From positions 1 to 41,313 of the forward strand of contig NZ_JAHXZR010000016.1 of the NCBI RefSeq assembly GCF_019740315.1: 41,313 bases of DNA, read 5' to 3'. A program made the position numbers and the translations under genes. Shown here piece after piece: positions 15,938-24,648 of the stretch (position 1 is the stretch's first letter; each line of letters starts with the position of its first letter). The notes beneath the pieces were generated by a model. It did no database searches, had not been told where the DNA came from, and was given only the letters and a program-made list of their open reading frames with translations. Source of the stretch: Oceanobacter mangrovi. GTDB taxonomy: Bacteria > Pseudomonadota > Gammaproteobacteria > Pseudomonadales > Oceanobacteraceae.

Positions 15938-16987
15938 ATGTCGTTTTTTAGTCACGGCGGTGACGTTGCTACTGCCGCCCAGCTAACAGGAATCCCGCTT
16001 GAACAGTGGCTCGACCTGTCGCGTGCAACCAATCCGGAACCTTATCCTTTTGCGATGCCGGAGCTGTCCAGTTTTACGGCGGTCAGTCGACCACAAGCGG
16101 AAGTGCTGGCGGTGGCGCGTGAATATTACGGCCAGGCGGATGTGCGTTTGATCACGGGCACCAACTCACTCTATCGGCAGCTGCCCTTGTATCTGCCGGA
16201 TGGCCCCTTGCTGGTGCCGTCACAAGGCTACGGCTCAGGGGCCCGATTCTGGCAGCAGGGTGGACGCGAGGTGCGTTATTACCCGTCGCTGGAGCCGGGT
16301 GCCATGGTGCGTTTTATCGAAGACACGCTGGCCGACAACCCTTGTCAGCATTTGCTGGTGCTGAATCCTAACGACGTAACCGGTGTGCAAATGACGGCTT
16401 CAGTGCTAAGGGACTGGGCCGGGCGGCTGGCTGATGGTTATCAGCTGATCGTTGATGAAGTCATGCTGGAGCATGCGCCGGAAACCTCGATTCTGGAGGC
16501 CGGGCTGTTGCCAGATAATCTGGTGGTACTGCGTTCATTGAGTGCTTTTTTTGGCTTGCCCGGGCTGCGGGTCGCGGTGGCGCTGTTCGGCCAGCAAAGC
16601 GGCAGGATTCTGGCAAATGCCATCGACGAATATGCCGTGAATATTCCGGCCCAGCGCATTGCCTGTGAAGCCTGGGCAGATTCCCATTGGCAAGTCACGA
16701 CCCGTACGCACTTGTGGCAATTGATCAGCAAGTTACATCGCTGTTTGTCGCCACTGATGCAGGATGGTCGGCTGCTGTCGCGCAATGGCCTGTTTATCAG
16801 TTATTTATTGCCTCTGGAACGGGCTGAACAGGTGTATCAGGCGCTGGCTGCCCAAGGCATCATGTTGATGCCCACTCCAATCGATAACAGCCAGGCCATT
16901 TTGCGGGCAGGCCTGCTGGCAGCTACCGACGCAGCCAACTGGGAGCGTTTGCAGAAAGCCGTGGATCAGGTGATAGCCATCGCCTGA
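15938..16987 (+). CDS. CobC/CobD-like aminotransferase-fold protein lacking the PLP lysine
   Basis: 349 residues of the class I/II aminotransferase fold, closest in look to L-threonine-O-3-phosphate decarboxylase (CobC/CobD) of the cobalamin pathway. Matching segments are the SHGGD N-terminus, NPNDVTG (for NPNNPTG), LIVDEVMLEHAPETSIL (for the VDEAF-x-E-P-x-x-S motif) and VVLRSLSAFFGLPGLRVA. In active relatives the last motif is RSFGKxxGLAGLR with the Lys that binds pyridoxal phosphate. Here that Lys is Ala (codon GCT at 16543-16545). The protein is therefore unlikely to do normal PLP chemistry. No other cobalamin genes are in the window. ATG 15938 has GAGAGG about 10 bases upstream. Confidence 0.75.
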   Translation: MSFFSHGGDVATAAQLTGIPLEQWLDLSRATNPEPYPFAMPELSSFTAVSRPQAEVLAVAREYYGQADVRLITGTNSLYRQLPLYLPDGPLLVPSQGYGSGARFWQQGGREVRYYPSLEPGAMVRFIEDTLADNPCQHLLVLNPNDVTGVQMTASVLRDWAGRLADGYQLIVDEVMLEHAPETSILEAGLLPDNLVVLRSLSAFFGLPGLRVAVALFGQQSGRILANAIDEYAVNIPAQRIACEAWADSHWQVTTRTHLWQLISKLHRCLSPLMQDGRLLSRNGLFISYLLPLERAEQVYQALAAQGIMLMPTPIDNSQAILRAGLLAATDAANWERLQKAVDQVIAIA

Positions 16988-17047
16988 TTCCAATCCCATT
17001 AAAAACAGGCTCAAATCGTAATACTGTTCATTTAGCAAATCCACGTC

Positions 17048-17074
17048 ATCCCGGACGCGAAGCAGATCCGGGAT
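17048..17074. repeat. REP-like palindrome
   Basis: ATCCCGGA (17048-17055) pairs with TCCGGGAT (17067-17074) within CGTCATCCCGGACGCG, a common dispersed extragenic motif. A related palindrome lies at 30817-30837 in the nitrate operon. Confidence 0.6.
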
Positions 17075-17265
17075 CCATAGGGCGGTGAATGATCCCATCG
17101 CCGCATGGATTCCAGCCTGCGCGGCCCGGAGTTCGCAAGCTCGTCTGGAAAGACGTTATTTTCAGCGTTTTTTGTTAACGGACTGGCATTACCTCTTTTC
17201 TCCTGTTTTTGCCATGTATTAACGGCCTCGAACGCAAAAACCAACAGCCTGTCAGAGCGCGGATA

Positions 17266-17859
17266 TCAGGACATGCCGTTGCCGAATTCGGCTTGAGCGG
17301 CAACCAGTTTGCTGCGAATGGGTTTCAGCGCTGTGGCGTAGTCGAGCAGCTGTTCGACGGCAAAACGGGTGCGTTTGCTGAGGTATTCTTCACCACTGGC
17401 ACTGCCTTCTTCTTTCCACAAATCGCCCACACCACGCAGGATCAGGTGCTCAGGCGTAAATACCAGCCGGGTATTCTTGTAGCCACTGCTGCGGACTTCA
17501 GCAATCACAAAAGCACCACCAACAGCGGCCGAAATACCAACCAGGAGTACCGGTTTGTGGGCCATCTGTTGCTGGGCTCCACACCACAGCAGCAGGTTTT
17601 TCAGACCGGCCGGAGCCATGCCGTGCCACTCAGGAATCACAAAAATCAGTGCGTCGGCCTGATCGATGGTTTGCAGCGTTTTGCTGACGTTGTCTGTTGC
17701 TGCGGTGACGCCATCCCACATCGGCAGGGCGTCGGCGTACAGGTCGATAATATCGGCGTTACCTTGCAGGAACTCGTCTTTCAGCACCTGTGATACTCGC
17801 AGGCTTTGGGAGTCAGGGCGGTGAGCGGTAGAAACAATGGCGGTGCGAATATCAGACAT
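17266..17859 (-). CDS. NADPH-dependent FMN reductase family protein
   Basis: About 197 residues of the flavodoxin-like NADPH:FMN reductase family. Visible are the N-terminal strand TAIVSTAHRPDSQSLRVS (FMN phosphate loop region), the VIPEWHGMAPAGLKNLLLWC segment that packs on the flavin, and KPVLLVGISAAVGGAF. Cytoplasmic. The start is ambiguous: ATG 17859 is used here; ATG 17871 would add four residues. Likely supplies reduced flavin or acts as a quinone/azo reductase. It lies near an NfsA-type nitroreductase, divergent from it. Confidence 0.82.
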   Translation of the reverse strand: MSDIRTAIVSTAHRPDSQSLRVSQVLKDEFLQGNADIIDLYADALPMWDGVTAATDNVSKTLQTIDQADALIFVIPEWHGMAPAGLKNLLLWCGAQQQMAHKPVLLVGISAAVGGAFVIAEVRSSGYKNTRLVFTPEHLILRGVGDLWKEEGSASGEEYLSKRTRFAVEQLLDYATALKPIRSKLVAAQAEFGNGMS

Positions 17860-18148
17860 GGGCTTTTCCATTTCAGCGAGGGGAGAGCAGCCGCTATTTT
17901 AAGCTTCTGGCGCTGGCTGTCTGGATGGCTGGCTGCAACGCAGCGTTCGGATAATCACCGGAACCAGCGGTCGTAACGGTAGTCGGGCAGTGGATCTGCT
18001 GGTGCGACAAGCTGGCTGGTTGTACTGGCAGGTCTATGTCTTGCAAAATGCTGCCATTAAATGGCCGTAGTTTGGTCTGCTTGCCTGGCTGTCTGGTTTG
18101 CCGCAGTTGAGGTGTTTATTCAATATTTTGTTTTGGGCTGGAGAGTTT

Positions 18149-18886
18149 ATGAACCCGACCATCGAATTGCTGAAGTCCCACCGTTCCATTCGCAAGTTTA
18201 CTGACCAGCCCATTGATCCGGCTTTGTTGGAAGAGCTGATCGTGGCCGGGCAGGCGGCTTCCAGTGGCAATAACGTTCAGGCCTATACCGTTATCCGTAT
18301 CGACGACCCTGAACTGCGCGCGCAAATTCAACCATTGGCGGGTAACCAGCCTTATATCACCAGCTGTGCCGAGTTTCTGGTGTTTTGTGCCGATATGAAA
18401 CGCAATACCGAAGCCACTGCTCGCGCTGGTGCCGAACCTGTGATGGGGATGATGGAACAGCTGCTGGTGGCGTCGATTGATACTGCCTTGATGGCGCAGA
18501 ATTTTGCGGTGGCGGCAGAGTCCGTTGGTTTAGGCGTGTGTTACATCGGTGGTATCCGTAACAACCCCGCAGCTGTGACTGAGTTGCTGAAACTGCCGCA
18601 ACATGTCTATCCGGTATTTGGTATGTGCGTGGGTTACCCGGATCAGAATTCGGAAGTGAAGCCACGTCTGCCGGTGGCGGCGGTATTGCAAACCAATGTT
18701 TATGATGACTCCCGTGACGTTGAACTGGTTGGCCAGTATGACGATGCCATGCGTGCGTATTATCTGGCGCGCACCGGTGGTAACAAGGAATCCACCTGGT
18801 CAGAAGAGCTGAAACCGATGTTTGCGGGCAAGCTGCGTCCGCACATGAAGGACTTCCTGTTCAAGCAGGGCTTTGAGGCCAAATAA
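18149..18886 (+). CDS. nfsA: NfsA-type oxygen-insensitive NADPH nitroreductase
   Basis: 245 residues from ATG 18149 (GGAGAG about 7 bases upstream). It has the N-terminal HRSIRKFTDQPI motif that binds FMN phosphate, AGQAASSGNNVQAYTVI, and VAAESVGLGVCYIGGIRNNP, followed by FGMCVGYPDQ. The C-terminal extension with KPRLPVAAVLQTNVYD fits the NfsA/FRP group, not NfsB. Two-electron FMN reduction of nitroaromatics and quinones using NADPH, in the cytoplasm. The downstream AraC-type regulator is convergent and may not control it. Confidence 0.85.
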   Translation: MNPTIELLKSHRSIRKFTDQPIDPALLEELIVAGQAASSGNNVQAYTVIRIDDPELRAQIQPLAGNQPYITSCAEFLVFCADMKRNTEATARAGAEPVMGMMEQLLVASIDTALMAQNFAVAAESVGLGVCYIGGIRNNPAAVTELLKLPQHVYPVFGMCVGYPDQNSEVKPRLPVAAVLQTNVYDDSRDVELVGQYDDAMRAYYLARTGGNKESTWSEELKPMFAGKLRPHMKDFLFKQGFEAK

Positions 18887-18898
18887 TCATCAAATCCC

Positions 18899-18918
18899 GG
18901 TCCCGGCATGCCGGGACC
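18899..18918. repeat. Perfect 20-bp palindrome
   Basis: GGTCCCGGCATGCCGGGACC lies 13 bases after the nitroreductase stop. It belongs with the related palindromes at 22872-22893, 25920-25937 and 25965-25982, and could act as a terminator hairpin for either convergent gene. Confidence 0.65.
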
Positions 18919-18986
18919 TTGCGCCAACTTCGATCCTGTTCCGACGTGCGTAGGGGCAAGGCATGCCTTGCCATTGCGGGCGCAGG

Positions 18987-19841
18987 TCAGCCCGCAAAGC
19001 TTTGCGGCGGCTGACCAAACACCTTGCGAAACGCGGCGATAAAGGCACTGCTGCTGGAATATCCCAGCGACAGCGCAATCGCCGCGCTGCTTTCTCCATC
19101 CCCCAGCCGTTGCACGGCTTCCAATAATTTCAGTCGACTTCGCCACTGGCGGAAGCTCATGCCGGTTTCGTTCTGAAACAACCGTTCGAGCGTGCGTGGG
19201 CTGGCGCCGACTTCAGACGCCAGTTCGGGCAGGTTGCGCATGTCCGATGGGTCCCGGCTGATCAGTGCCATTACGGCTTGCAATCTTCGGTCTTGCCCGG
19301 CGGGCAAGTGCATCGGACTGGTGTCCAGGCTGCCCAGTTCATCCAGTACCACGTCAATCAGACGCCGATCCTTACAGTCGGGTTTTAACAAATCCCGGCT
19401 GGTGAGGCGGATAATCATTTCCCGCAGCAAGGGAGTGACGGCCATAACCTGGCACTGGTCCGGTAGCCGGTCGGCGACTGACGGGTCAATAAACAGGTAA
19501 CGAATGGAAGCCGGGCTGACCACCAGAATTTCATGTTCAACATGGCAGGCGATCCATACCGCATGGCTGGAGGGCACGATCCAGCTACCGGTTTCGGTGA
19601 TCACTTTCAGCACGCCGCTGGCAGCCCAGGCCAGCTGCCCTCTGGGATGATGGTGGCGGCTGCGTACCGAGCCAGACTCCAGTTGTTCGGCCAGATACAG
19701 CAGTGGGCAGTCCGTATCAATACGGTTGCCCATCATGCGTCCCATGCCGCCTTCCGGGCGTAACTCCGGGTGCAGCAGTGAGCCGTCCGGCAAGGTAGTG
19801 TGCTGATGCCAGTGCAAACCTGGCGGAATCTCTATATCCAT
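18987..19841 (-). CDS. AraC-family transcriptional regulator
   Basis: 284 residues from ATG 19841. An N-terminal cupin-like sensor domain (SRHHHPRGQLAWAASGVLKVIT, about 55-85) is followed by a C-terminal double helix-turn-helix of AraC type (about 185-280), with LPELASEVGASPRTLERLF and the second HTH SSAAIALSLGYSSSSAFIAAFRKVFGQPP. The cupin-plus-AraC design is that of the NimR/YeaM group, whose members often control a neighbouring transporter. It is divergent from the SLC13 transporter at 19937, which is the best candidate target. Confidence 0.88.
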   Translation of the reverse strand: MDIEIPPGLHWHQHTTLPDGSLLHPELRPEGGMGRMMGNRIDTDCPLLYLAEQLESGSVRSRHHHPRGQLAWAASGVLKVITETGSWIVPSSHAVWIACHVEHEILVVSPASIRYLFIDPSVADRLPDQCQVMAVTPLLREMIIRLTSRDLLKPDCKDRRLIDVVLDELGSLDTSPMHLPAGQDRRLQAVMALISRDPSDMRNLPELASEVGASPRTLERLFQNETGMSFRQWRSRLKLLEAVQRLGDGESSAAIALSLGYSSSSAFIAAFRKVFGQPPQSFAG

Positions 19842-19936
19842 TGTCAGCCTGTCGCGAGATGACCTGCTTCCAGCCTGCCACAATAGCCACTATTACAAAA
19901 GTGTTGGTTGTCTCTGAGAAAAAGGGGTGGATCTCT

Positions 19937-21334
19937 GTGGCCTTGGTTAAAAATCCCAAGTATCTGTTTCTGGTTGTCATGCTGGCTTGCTGTGCATCGG
20001 TACTGGCCTTTCCGCTGGCGGACTTATCAGCTTCGCAGAACCATGCGCTGGCGCTGGTGCTGTTGATTGTGCCCTTGTGGTCGACCGGGGCGATCCCGGA
20101 GTTTCTGACCGCACTGATCTTTTTCCTGATTGCGATTCTGTCTGGCCTGACCAGTCCGGCGGAAGCCTTTTCGGGGTTCTCCTCCACCGCGTTGTGGCTG
20201 ATTTTTGCCGGTTCTGTGATGGGCATGGGCATCAAGGGCACTGGTCTGGGAGACCGGCTGGCCGTGGTGCTGCAAAAAGTGCTGGCGGGCAGTTATCAGA
20301 GGCTGATTGTGGGCCTGGTGATCGGTGGCCTGTTGTTGGGTTTCCTGATGCCATCGTCGATGGGGCGATTGGTGATGATGTTGCCGATTGTACTGGCACT
20401 GGCTGAGCGACTCGGTTTTCAGCCAGGCTCGGCAGGCCGCTCGGGTATCGTGATGGCGATCTCTATTGGCTGTCATATCCCGACGGTTTCAATTCTGCCT
20501 GCCAATATCCCGAACATGGTTTTGAGTGGTGCCGCAGATGCCCAGTATGGCATCCAGCTTGGTTTTACTGATTATCTGATTCTGCACTTTCCGGTACTGG
20601 GATTGCTGAAAGCCTTGCTGCTGATTGCGATTATCCTGTGGGCTTATCCGGCCCGGGAATCCAACCATATTCTGGCGCAGGCGGTGCGCCCTGAGGGCAA
20701 ACTGATGCCATCGCTTAGCCGTCCGCAGCTACATATGAGTTTGGTGTTGCTGGTTGCACTGGCACTCTGGTTGACCGACGGCTGGCATGGTGTGAATCCG
20801 GCCTGGGTGGGGCTGGCAGCGGCCGTCTTTATGATGATGCCAGGGGTGAATCTGGTGAATCCGCACAAGTTTTCGATGGATGTCACCATGCTGCTGTTTA
20901 TCGCCGGGATTCTGGGGGTGGGTGCCATGGTCAACAGCTCGGGGCTGGGTTCCTGGCTGGCGCAGCAGTTGGAGCAGGCGTTTCCGATGTCGGAGGGCAA
21001 CAACTTTGGTAACTATATGTCGTTGTCGGCGATTGCCTTTCTGGCAACCTTGCCAACCACCCAGGCGGGTGCTCCGGCGATGCTGGCCCCCATGGCCCAG
21101 CATTTTGCTGAAACGTCAGGCTTTCCCTTGTTAACAGTGTTGATGACCCAGGTGCTGGGCTACTCCAGCATTATGTTTCCGTACCAGTCTGGTCCGCTGC
21201 TGATGGCGATGCATCTGAGTGGTGAGTCAGCTGGTCGGGTGCTGAAAGTATTGTTCCCTTTATCATTTATTACCCTGCTGGTGCTGGTGCCGCTGGATTA
21301 TCTCTGGTGGGACCTGTTAGGAATGTTTGAATGA
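19937..21334 (+). CDS. SLC13/DASS-family sodium-coupled anion transporter
   Basis: About 465 residues from GTG 19937 (AAGGGG about 8 bases upstream); other starts are possible. Eleven or more hydrophobic segments and the family motifs LPANIPNMVLSG (first SNT-like element) and LPTTQAGAPAMLAPM (second) mark a divalent anion:Na+ symporter of the inner membrane. Substrates in this family are sulfate, dicarboxylates or related anions; I cannot tell which. It is divergent from an AraC-type regulator with only about 95 bases between them, suggesting local control. Confidence 0.85.
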   Translation: MALVKNPKYLFLVVMLACCASVLAFPLADLSASQNHALALVLLIVPLWSTGAIPEFLTALIFFLIAILSGLTSPAEAFSGFSSTALWLIFAGSVMGMGIKGTGLGDRLAVVLQKVLAGSYQRLIVGLVIGGLLLGFLMPSSMGRLVMMLPIVLALAERLGFQPGSAGRSGIVMAISIGCHIPTVSILPANIPNMVLSGAADAQYGIQLGFTDYLILHFPVLGLLKALLLIAIILWAYPARESNHILAQAVRPEGKLMPSLSRPQLHMSLVLLVALALWLTDGWHGVNPAWVGLAAAVFMMMPGVNLVNPHKFSMDVTMLLFIAGILGVGAMVNSSGLGSWLAQQLEQAFPMSEGNNFGNYMSLSAIAFLATLPTTQAGAPAMLAPMAQHFAETSGFPLLTVLMTQVLGYSSIMFPYQSGPLLMAMHLSGESAGRVLKVLFPLSFITLLVLVPLDYLWWDLLGMFE

Positions 21335-21406
21335 CAGTTGAAGCAGGACTTACATTGCAAAAATATTGCTTTGAAGTTTCACTTTAATGTCATGAATGTT
21401 ACCTTG

Positions 21407-21437
21407 CGCGCGCTTGTTGGCCGACGATCAGCGCGCG
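21407..21437 (+). terminator. Terminator of the SLC13 transporter gene
   Basis: CGCGCGCT (21407-21414) pairs with AGCGCGCG (21430-21437), followed by TTCTTTT. It lies about 70 bases past the transporter stop and upstream of the porin gene. Confidence 0.6.
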
Positions 21438-21572
21438 TTCTTTTGATTATATGTTCCTGAATTCGTGTTGATGGTCTGGCAGCTGATTAATTAATGGCTG
21501 CTGACTGGTTCCGGTATGAGCCGGAATGGTGGGCAGTGTTTGGCTCGACCTTTTGACCTGTGGATTCAGCTA

Positions 21573-22679
21573 ATGAACACTTCAATCAAGAAACTGTCTT
21601 TTTGCGTCGCTGCTATGGGAATGGCGTACAATGCCCAAGCGTTAAATGCTGACGACGTAACCCTGACTATCTACGGCAAGATGCATGCTTCCGTGAGCTA
21701 CATGGATTCCGACATCAGCTCTGCTCAGGCAGATAACGACAGCGCCCTGTCTGATGGCGATATCAGCGTTTCTTCCAACTCTTCCCGTCTGGGTTTCAAG
21801 GGTGAAGCCAAAACCGGTCGTGATGATCTGGTCGCTATTTACCAGATCGAACAAGCGATCAACCTGGATGGCAACCAGGACGGCGATACCTTTACCAACC
21901 GTAACAGCTTCCTGGGTCTGAAAGGTCTGCAAGATGGCAAGACCCTCTGGACTGTGAAACTGGGTTACTACGATACGCTGGGCAAATCTGCCGCCGGTCT
22001 GACCATGCTGGGTGACACCGTTGGCGACAAGCGCGCCATCATTGGCTCCGGCGCGCTGTCTGGTAACAAGGCAGACAAGCGTGTTGCCAACATGCTGCTG
22101 GGCGAATACTTCATCGCCACTGATGCTGGCAAACTGACACTGGCAGGCCAGTACTCTGCCCAGGCTGGCAACAGCAAGGGTACTGTTGACGACAACGCTG
22201 AAGAATTCTCCGCTGTTGGTGTTAATTTCGCTGGTAAAGGCTATGAAGTTCGTGCCGCTCACGATTTCTGGAAAAACGGCTCTGCTGCCAACCTGCACGT
22301 GACCCGTGTTTCCGGTCTGGTCAAGCAAGGTGACTGGTCTGGTGTGGTGCTGGCCGAAAACATGCGTGGCAGCGGCGACCTGAACCGCAAGGCATGGGGC
22401 GCTCAGCTGGGTTACCAGCTCAACGACGTTAAACTGATTGGTTCCGTATTCCAGGCGGGTGACTACAAAAACAGCAGCAACACTGGCGCGGTACAGACTG
22501 CTGTTGGCGCTGAGTACAAGCTGACTGGATCACTGATGGCCTATGCGGTTTACACCCAGACTGATAACGATGCCAATGCCAAATACCAAGGTGTCGATGC
22601 TGGCATGGGTGACGAGCTGAAAACTGTCACCGGTGGCTCTCCACGTGCACTGTCGTCCGGTATGGTGCTGAAGTTCTGA
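21573..22679 (+). CDS. Gram-negative general porin
   Basis: 368 residues with a signal peptide (MNTSIKKLSFCVAAMGMAYNAQA, cleavage after AQA). The mature protein starts with DDVTLTIYGKMHASVSYMD, a typical first beta-strand of porins. Alternating hydrophobic and polar strands run throughout, SSRLGFKGEAKTG is a conserved porin element, and the chain ends in Phe (MVLKF), the signature for outer-membrane assembly. Trimeric 16-strand porin for small solutes. Codon use is strongly biased, as in highly expressed genes. An upstream GTG/ATG extension is unlikely because it would hide the signal peptide. Confidence 0.92.
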   Translation: MNTSIKKLSFCVAAMGMAYNAQALNADDVTLTIYGKMHASVSYMDSDISSAQADNDSALSDGDISVSSNSSRLGFKGEAKTGRDDLVAIYQIEQAINLDGNQDGDTFTNRNSFLGLKGLQDGKTLWTVKLGYYDTLGKSAAGLTMLGDTVGDKRAIIGSGALSGNKADKRVANMLLGEYFIATDAGKLTLAGQYSAQAGNSKGTVDDNAEEFSAVGVNFAGKGYEVRAAHDFWKNGSAANLHVTRVSGLVKQGDWSGVVLAENMRGSGDLNRKAWGAQLGYQLNDVKLIGSVFQAGDYKNSSNTGAVQTAVGAEYKLTGSLMAYAVYTQTDNDANAKYQGVDAGMGDELKTVTGGSPRALSSGMVLKF

Positions 22680-22703
22680 TTTATTCAGGATTTGTCTGAA
22701 AGC

Positions 22704-22731
22704 AAAAGCCCGGTTTGATACCGGGCTTTTT
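22704..22731 (+). terminator. Porin gene terminator
   Basis: AAAAGCCCGG and CCGGGCTTTT form a strong hairpin around TTTGATA, followed by T, a classic intrinsic terminator about 25 bases after the porin stop. It may work in both directions because of the A-run on the left. Confidence 0.9.
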
Positions 22732-22871
22732 GTTGCTCGACCATCCACAATGTGTACAGGATGAGCTTGAACGAATGGTATGTATGCTGAGCCGTACTGC
22801 CCAGCGATTTCCATTTATGCCAAGGCATGTCTTGCATTACGTGTGTCATGAAAATGAACGAGGCTGGTGGA

Positions 22872-22893
22872 TGGTCCCGACAGGTCGGGACCA
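22872..22893. repeat. GTCCCGA palindrome
   Basis: TGGTCCCGA (22872-22880) pairs perfectly with TCGGGACCA (22885-22893). It lies 12 bases past the stop of the minus-strand ATP-grasp gene and could terminate it. Related to the palindromes at 18899 and 25920. Confidence 0.65.
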
Positions 22894-22905
22894 CAGGCGG
22901 ACGGG

Positions 22906-24378
22906 TTATTTGTGCTCGTCTTCCATGCGCCGTAAAAACTCCGCCATCACTTCATGGTACAGCGCCGGGCCAAGGGTCAGGTCTTCCACTTCAGAATCGA
23001 CGCTGGGGTTGTCGTTTACTTCAATCACCACCACACGATCGCCAATCTGCTTCAGATCGACACCGTAGAAACCGTCACCAATCAGCCGGGTCGCCTTCAG
23101 GGCAACTTCCAGTACCGGGCCAGGTACCTGCCAGATTGGCATGGTATCGAAGTCGCCGGAATTCACTTGCTCACCACCATGCTGGTAGATCTGCCAGTGG
23201 TCTTTCACCATAAAATAGCGGCAGGCGAACAGCGGTTTGTTGTTCAGTACGCCAATACGCCAGTCGAAGTCGGTTGGCAGAAATTCCTGCACCAGCACCA
23301 GCGATGAGGTTTTGCGCAGTTTGCGCAGACCATTCTCCAGTTCACTGCGATTCTTGACCTTGCTGACCCCGCGCGAAAAAGATCCATCCGGCGTTTTTAA
23401 TACCATCGGGTACCCTAACGCCTGTTCCAGATCATCCATAACTGCTTTGGATGCCTGACTGACAATGCGGGTTTCCGGCGTACCAATCTTGTGGTTCTTC
23501 AACAGCTCGGCCAGGTACACCTTGTTGGTGCAGCGCAGGATCGAGGTTGGGTCGTCCATCACGATCAGGCCTTCCGCTTCGGCCTTTTTGGCAAAGCGAT
23601 AGGTGTGGTGATCAATTGCCGTCGTCGCGCGGATAAACAGGCCGTCGTATTCGGCGATACGGGCGTAGTCGCGTTTGGTCACTCGCTCGGCGTGAATCCC
23701 CAGGGTTTCAGCAGCATTGATAAAATAATCAATCGCTACGCTGTCACTCGGTGGCATGTCTTCTTTGGGGTCAACCAGAATCGCCAGCTCGTAACGATAG
23801 CGCTTGCGCACCTTGGGTTTACGCCACAGCTGGTTGGAGTAGGCATTGACCGCTTCGGCAAAACGCGACTGCGAGGCTTCGCCTTCAACATCTGCCAGTG
23901 ACAGCACCTTGATCTTGTCGACCTTCCAGCTGCTGCCGCGATGCAGGCTGACTTCCATAATCGGAGCCGGGAAACGCTCGAACAGCTGGTTGCCGAGGGC
24001 CGCCAGTTCATTGATGTCACATTGGCCAAAAAACACCCGAAAACTGACTTCATCGCCACTGTCGGTCAGATCGCTGGCCAGACGGTCGAGCGTCACCTCC
24101 AGACCTTCCAGTTGCAGTGCCATTAACGATTTACGACGCACGTCGTTAAACACCGTGATTGATGGAATCACGTGGTGGCCGCGAGCTTCTGCCAGCAGCG
24201 AGCAATAATAGCCTCGCCCCAGCGCCGAGCTGTTACGACAACAGTTGATGATACGTACCTTGCTGTCGGCATCGTCATTGCCGAGCTGGAGGTACTGTTC
24301 AAACGTGATCACATCCTTACTGGGGTAATAGGGTGCCCAGTCGTTCAGGTCATCAACAACGACGTAAAAAGCAGGCAT
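22906..24378 (-). CDS. RimK-like ATP-grasp ligase with RLAN N-terminal domain
   Basis: 490 residues. The N-terminal part (about 1-190) matches the RimK-like ATP-grasp N-terminal (RLAN) type, with the start YVVVDDLNDWAPYYPSKDVIT and a NCCRNSSALGRGYYCSLLAEARGH segment. The C-terminal ATP-grasp fold (about 200-480) shows MDDPTSILRCTNKVYLAELL, PMVLKTPDGSFSRGV, VQEFLPTDFDWRIGVL and the metal-binding EVNDNPSVDSEVED. ATP-grasp ligases of this kind join amino acids or peptides through acyl-phosphates. RLAN-ATP-grasp genes are known to travel with a GNAT/C39-peptidase gene, which is exactly the divergent neighbour at 24649-25752. The substrate is not known. Confidence 0.88.
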   Translation of the reverse strand: MPAFYVVVDDLNDWAPYYPSKDVITFEQYLQLGNDDADSKVRIINCCRNSSALGRGYYCSLLAEARGHHVIPSITVFNDVRRKSLMALQLEGLEVTLDRLASDLTDSGDEVSFRVFFGQCDINELAALGNQLFERFPAPIMEVSLHRGSSWKVDKIKVLSLADVEGEASQSRFAEAVNAYSNQLWRKPKVRKRYRYELAILVDPKEDMPPSDSVAIDYFINAAETLGIHAERVTKRDYARIAEYDGLFIRATTAIDHHTYRFAKKAEAEGLIVMDDPTSILRCTNKVYLAELLKNHKIGTPETRIVSQASKAVMDDLEQALGYPMVLKTPDGSFSRGVSKVKNRSELENGLRKLRKTSSLVLVQEFLPTDFDWRIGVLNNKPLFACRYFMVKDHWQIYQHGGEQVNSGDFDTMPIWQVPGPVLEVALKATRLIGDGFYGVDLKQIGDRVVVIEVNDNPSVDSEVEDLTLGPALYHEVMAEFLRRMEDEHK

Positions 24379-24648
24379 GAGCTAGGTTCCTTGACGAAGC
24401 AGATTCAGAAAAAGTTTAGAGCAAAATCGGGGAAGAAAGATCCGGAACGGATCACGCATCTGAAAGAACATCAGACTGGCGCCAATATGCACTGGTGCCG
24501 GAGTTGCTGATAGCAAAATTTTCTTGTCATGAAGGCGAAAAAATTATGCTTTGATGGTGCTGCGGAGCTACTAGAATTGGCAGGATTATCCATAATTACG
24601 TCTTGTCTAATCGCCTGCCAAGGCGCTGCCAGGAAAACCTCATTCGTT

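Noticed and set aside
15744-15986. Small frame and a possible cobalamin riboswitch before the CobC-like gene
   Set aside because: No B12-box or pseudoknot pattern was seen and the frame has no ribosome binding site.
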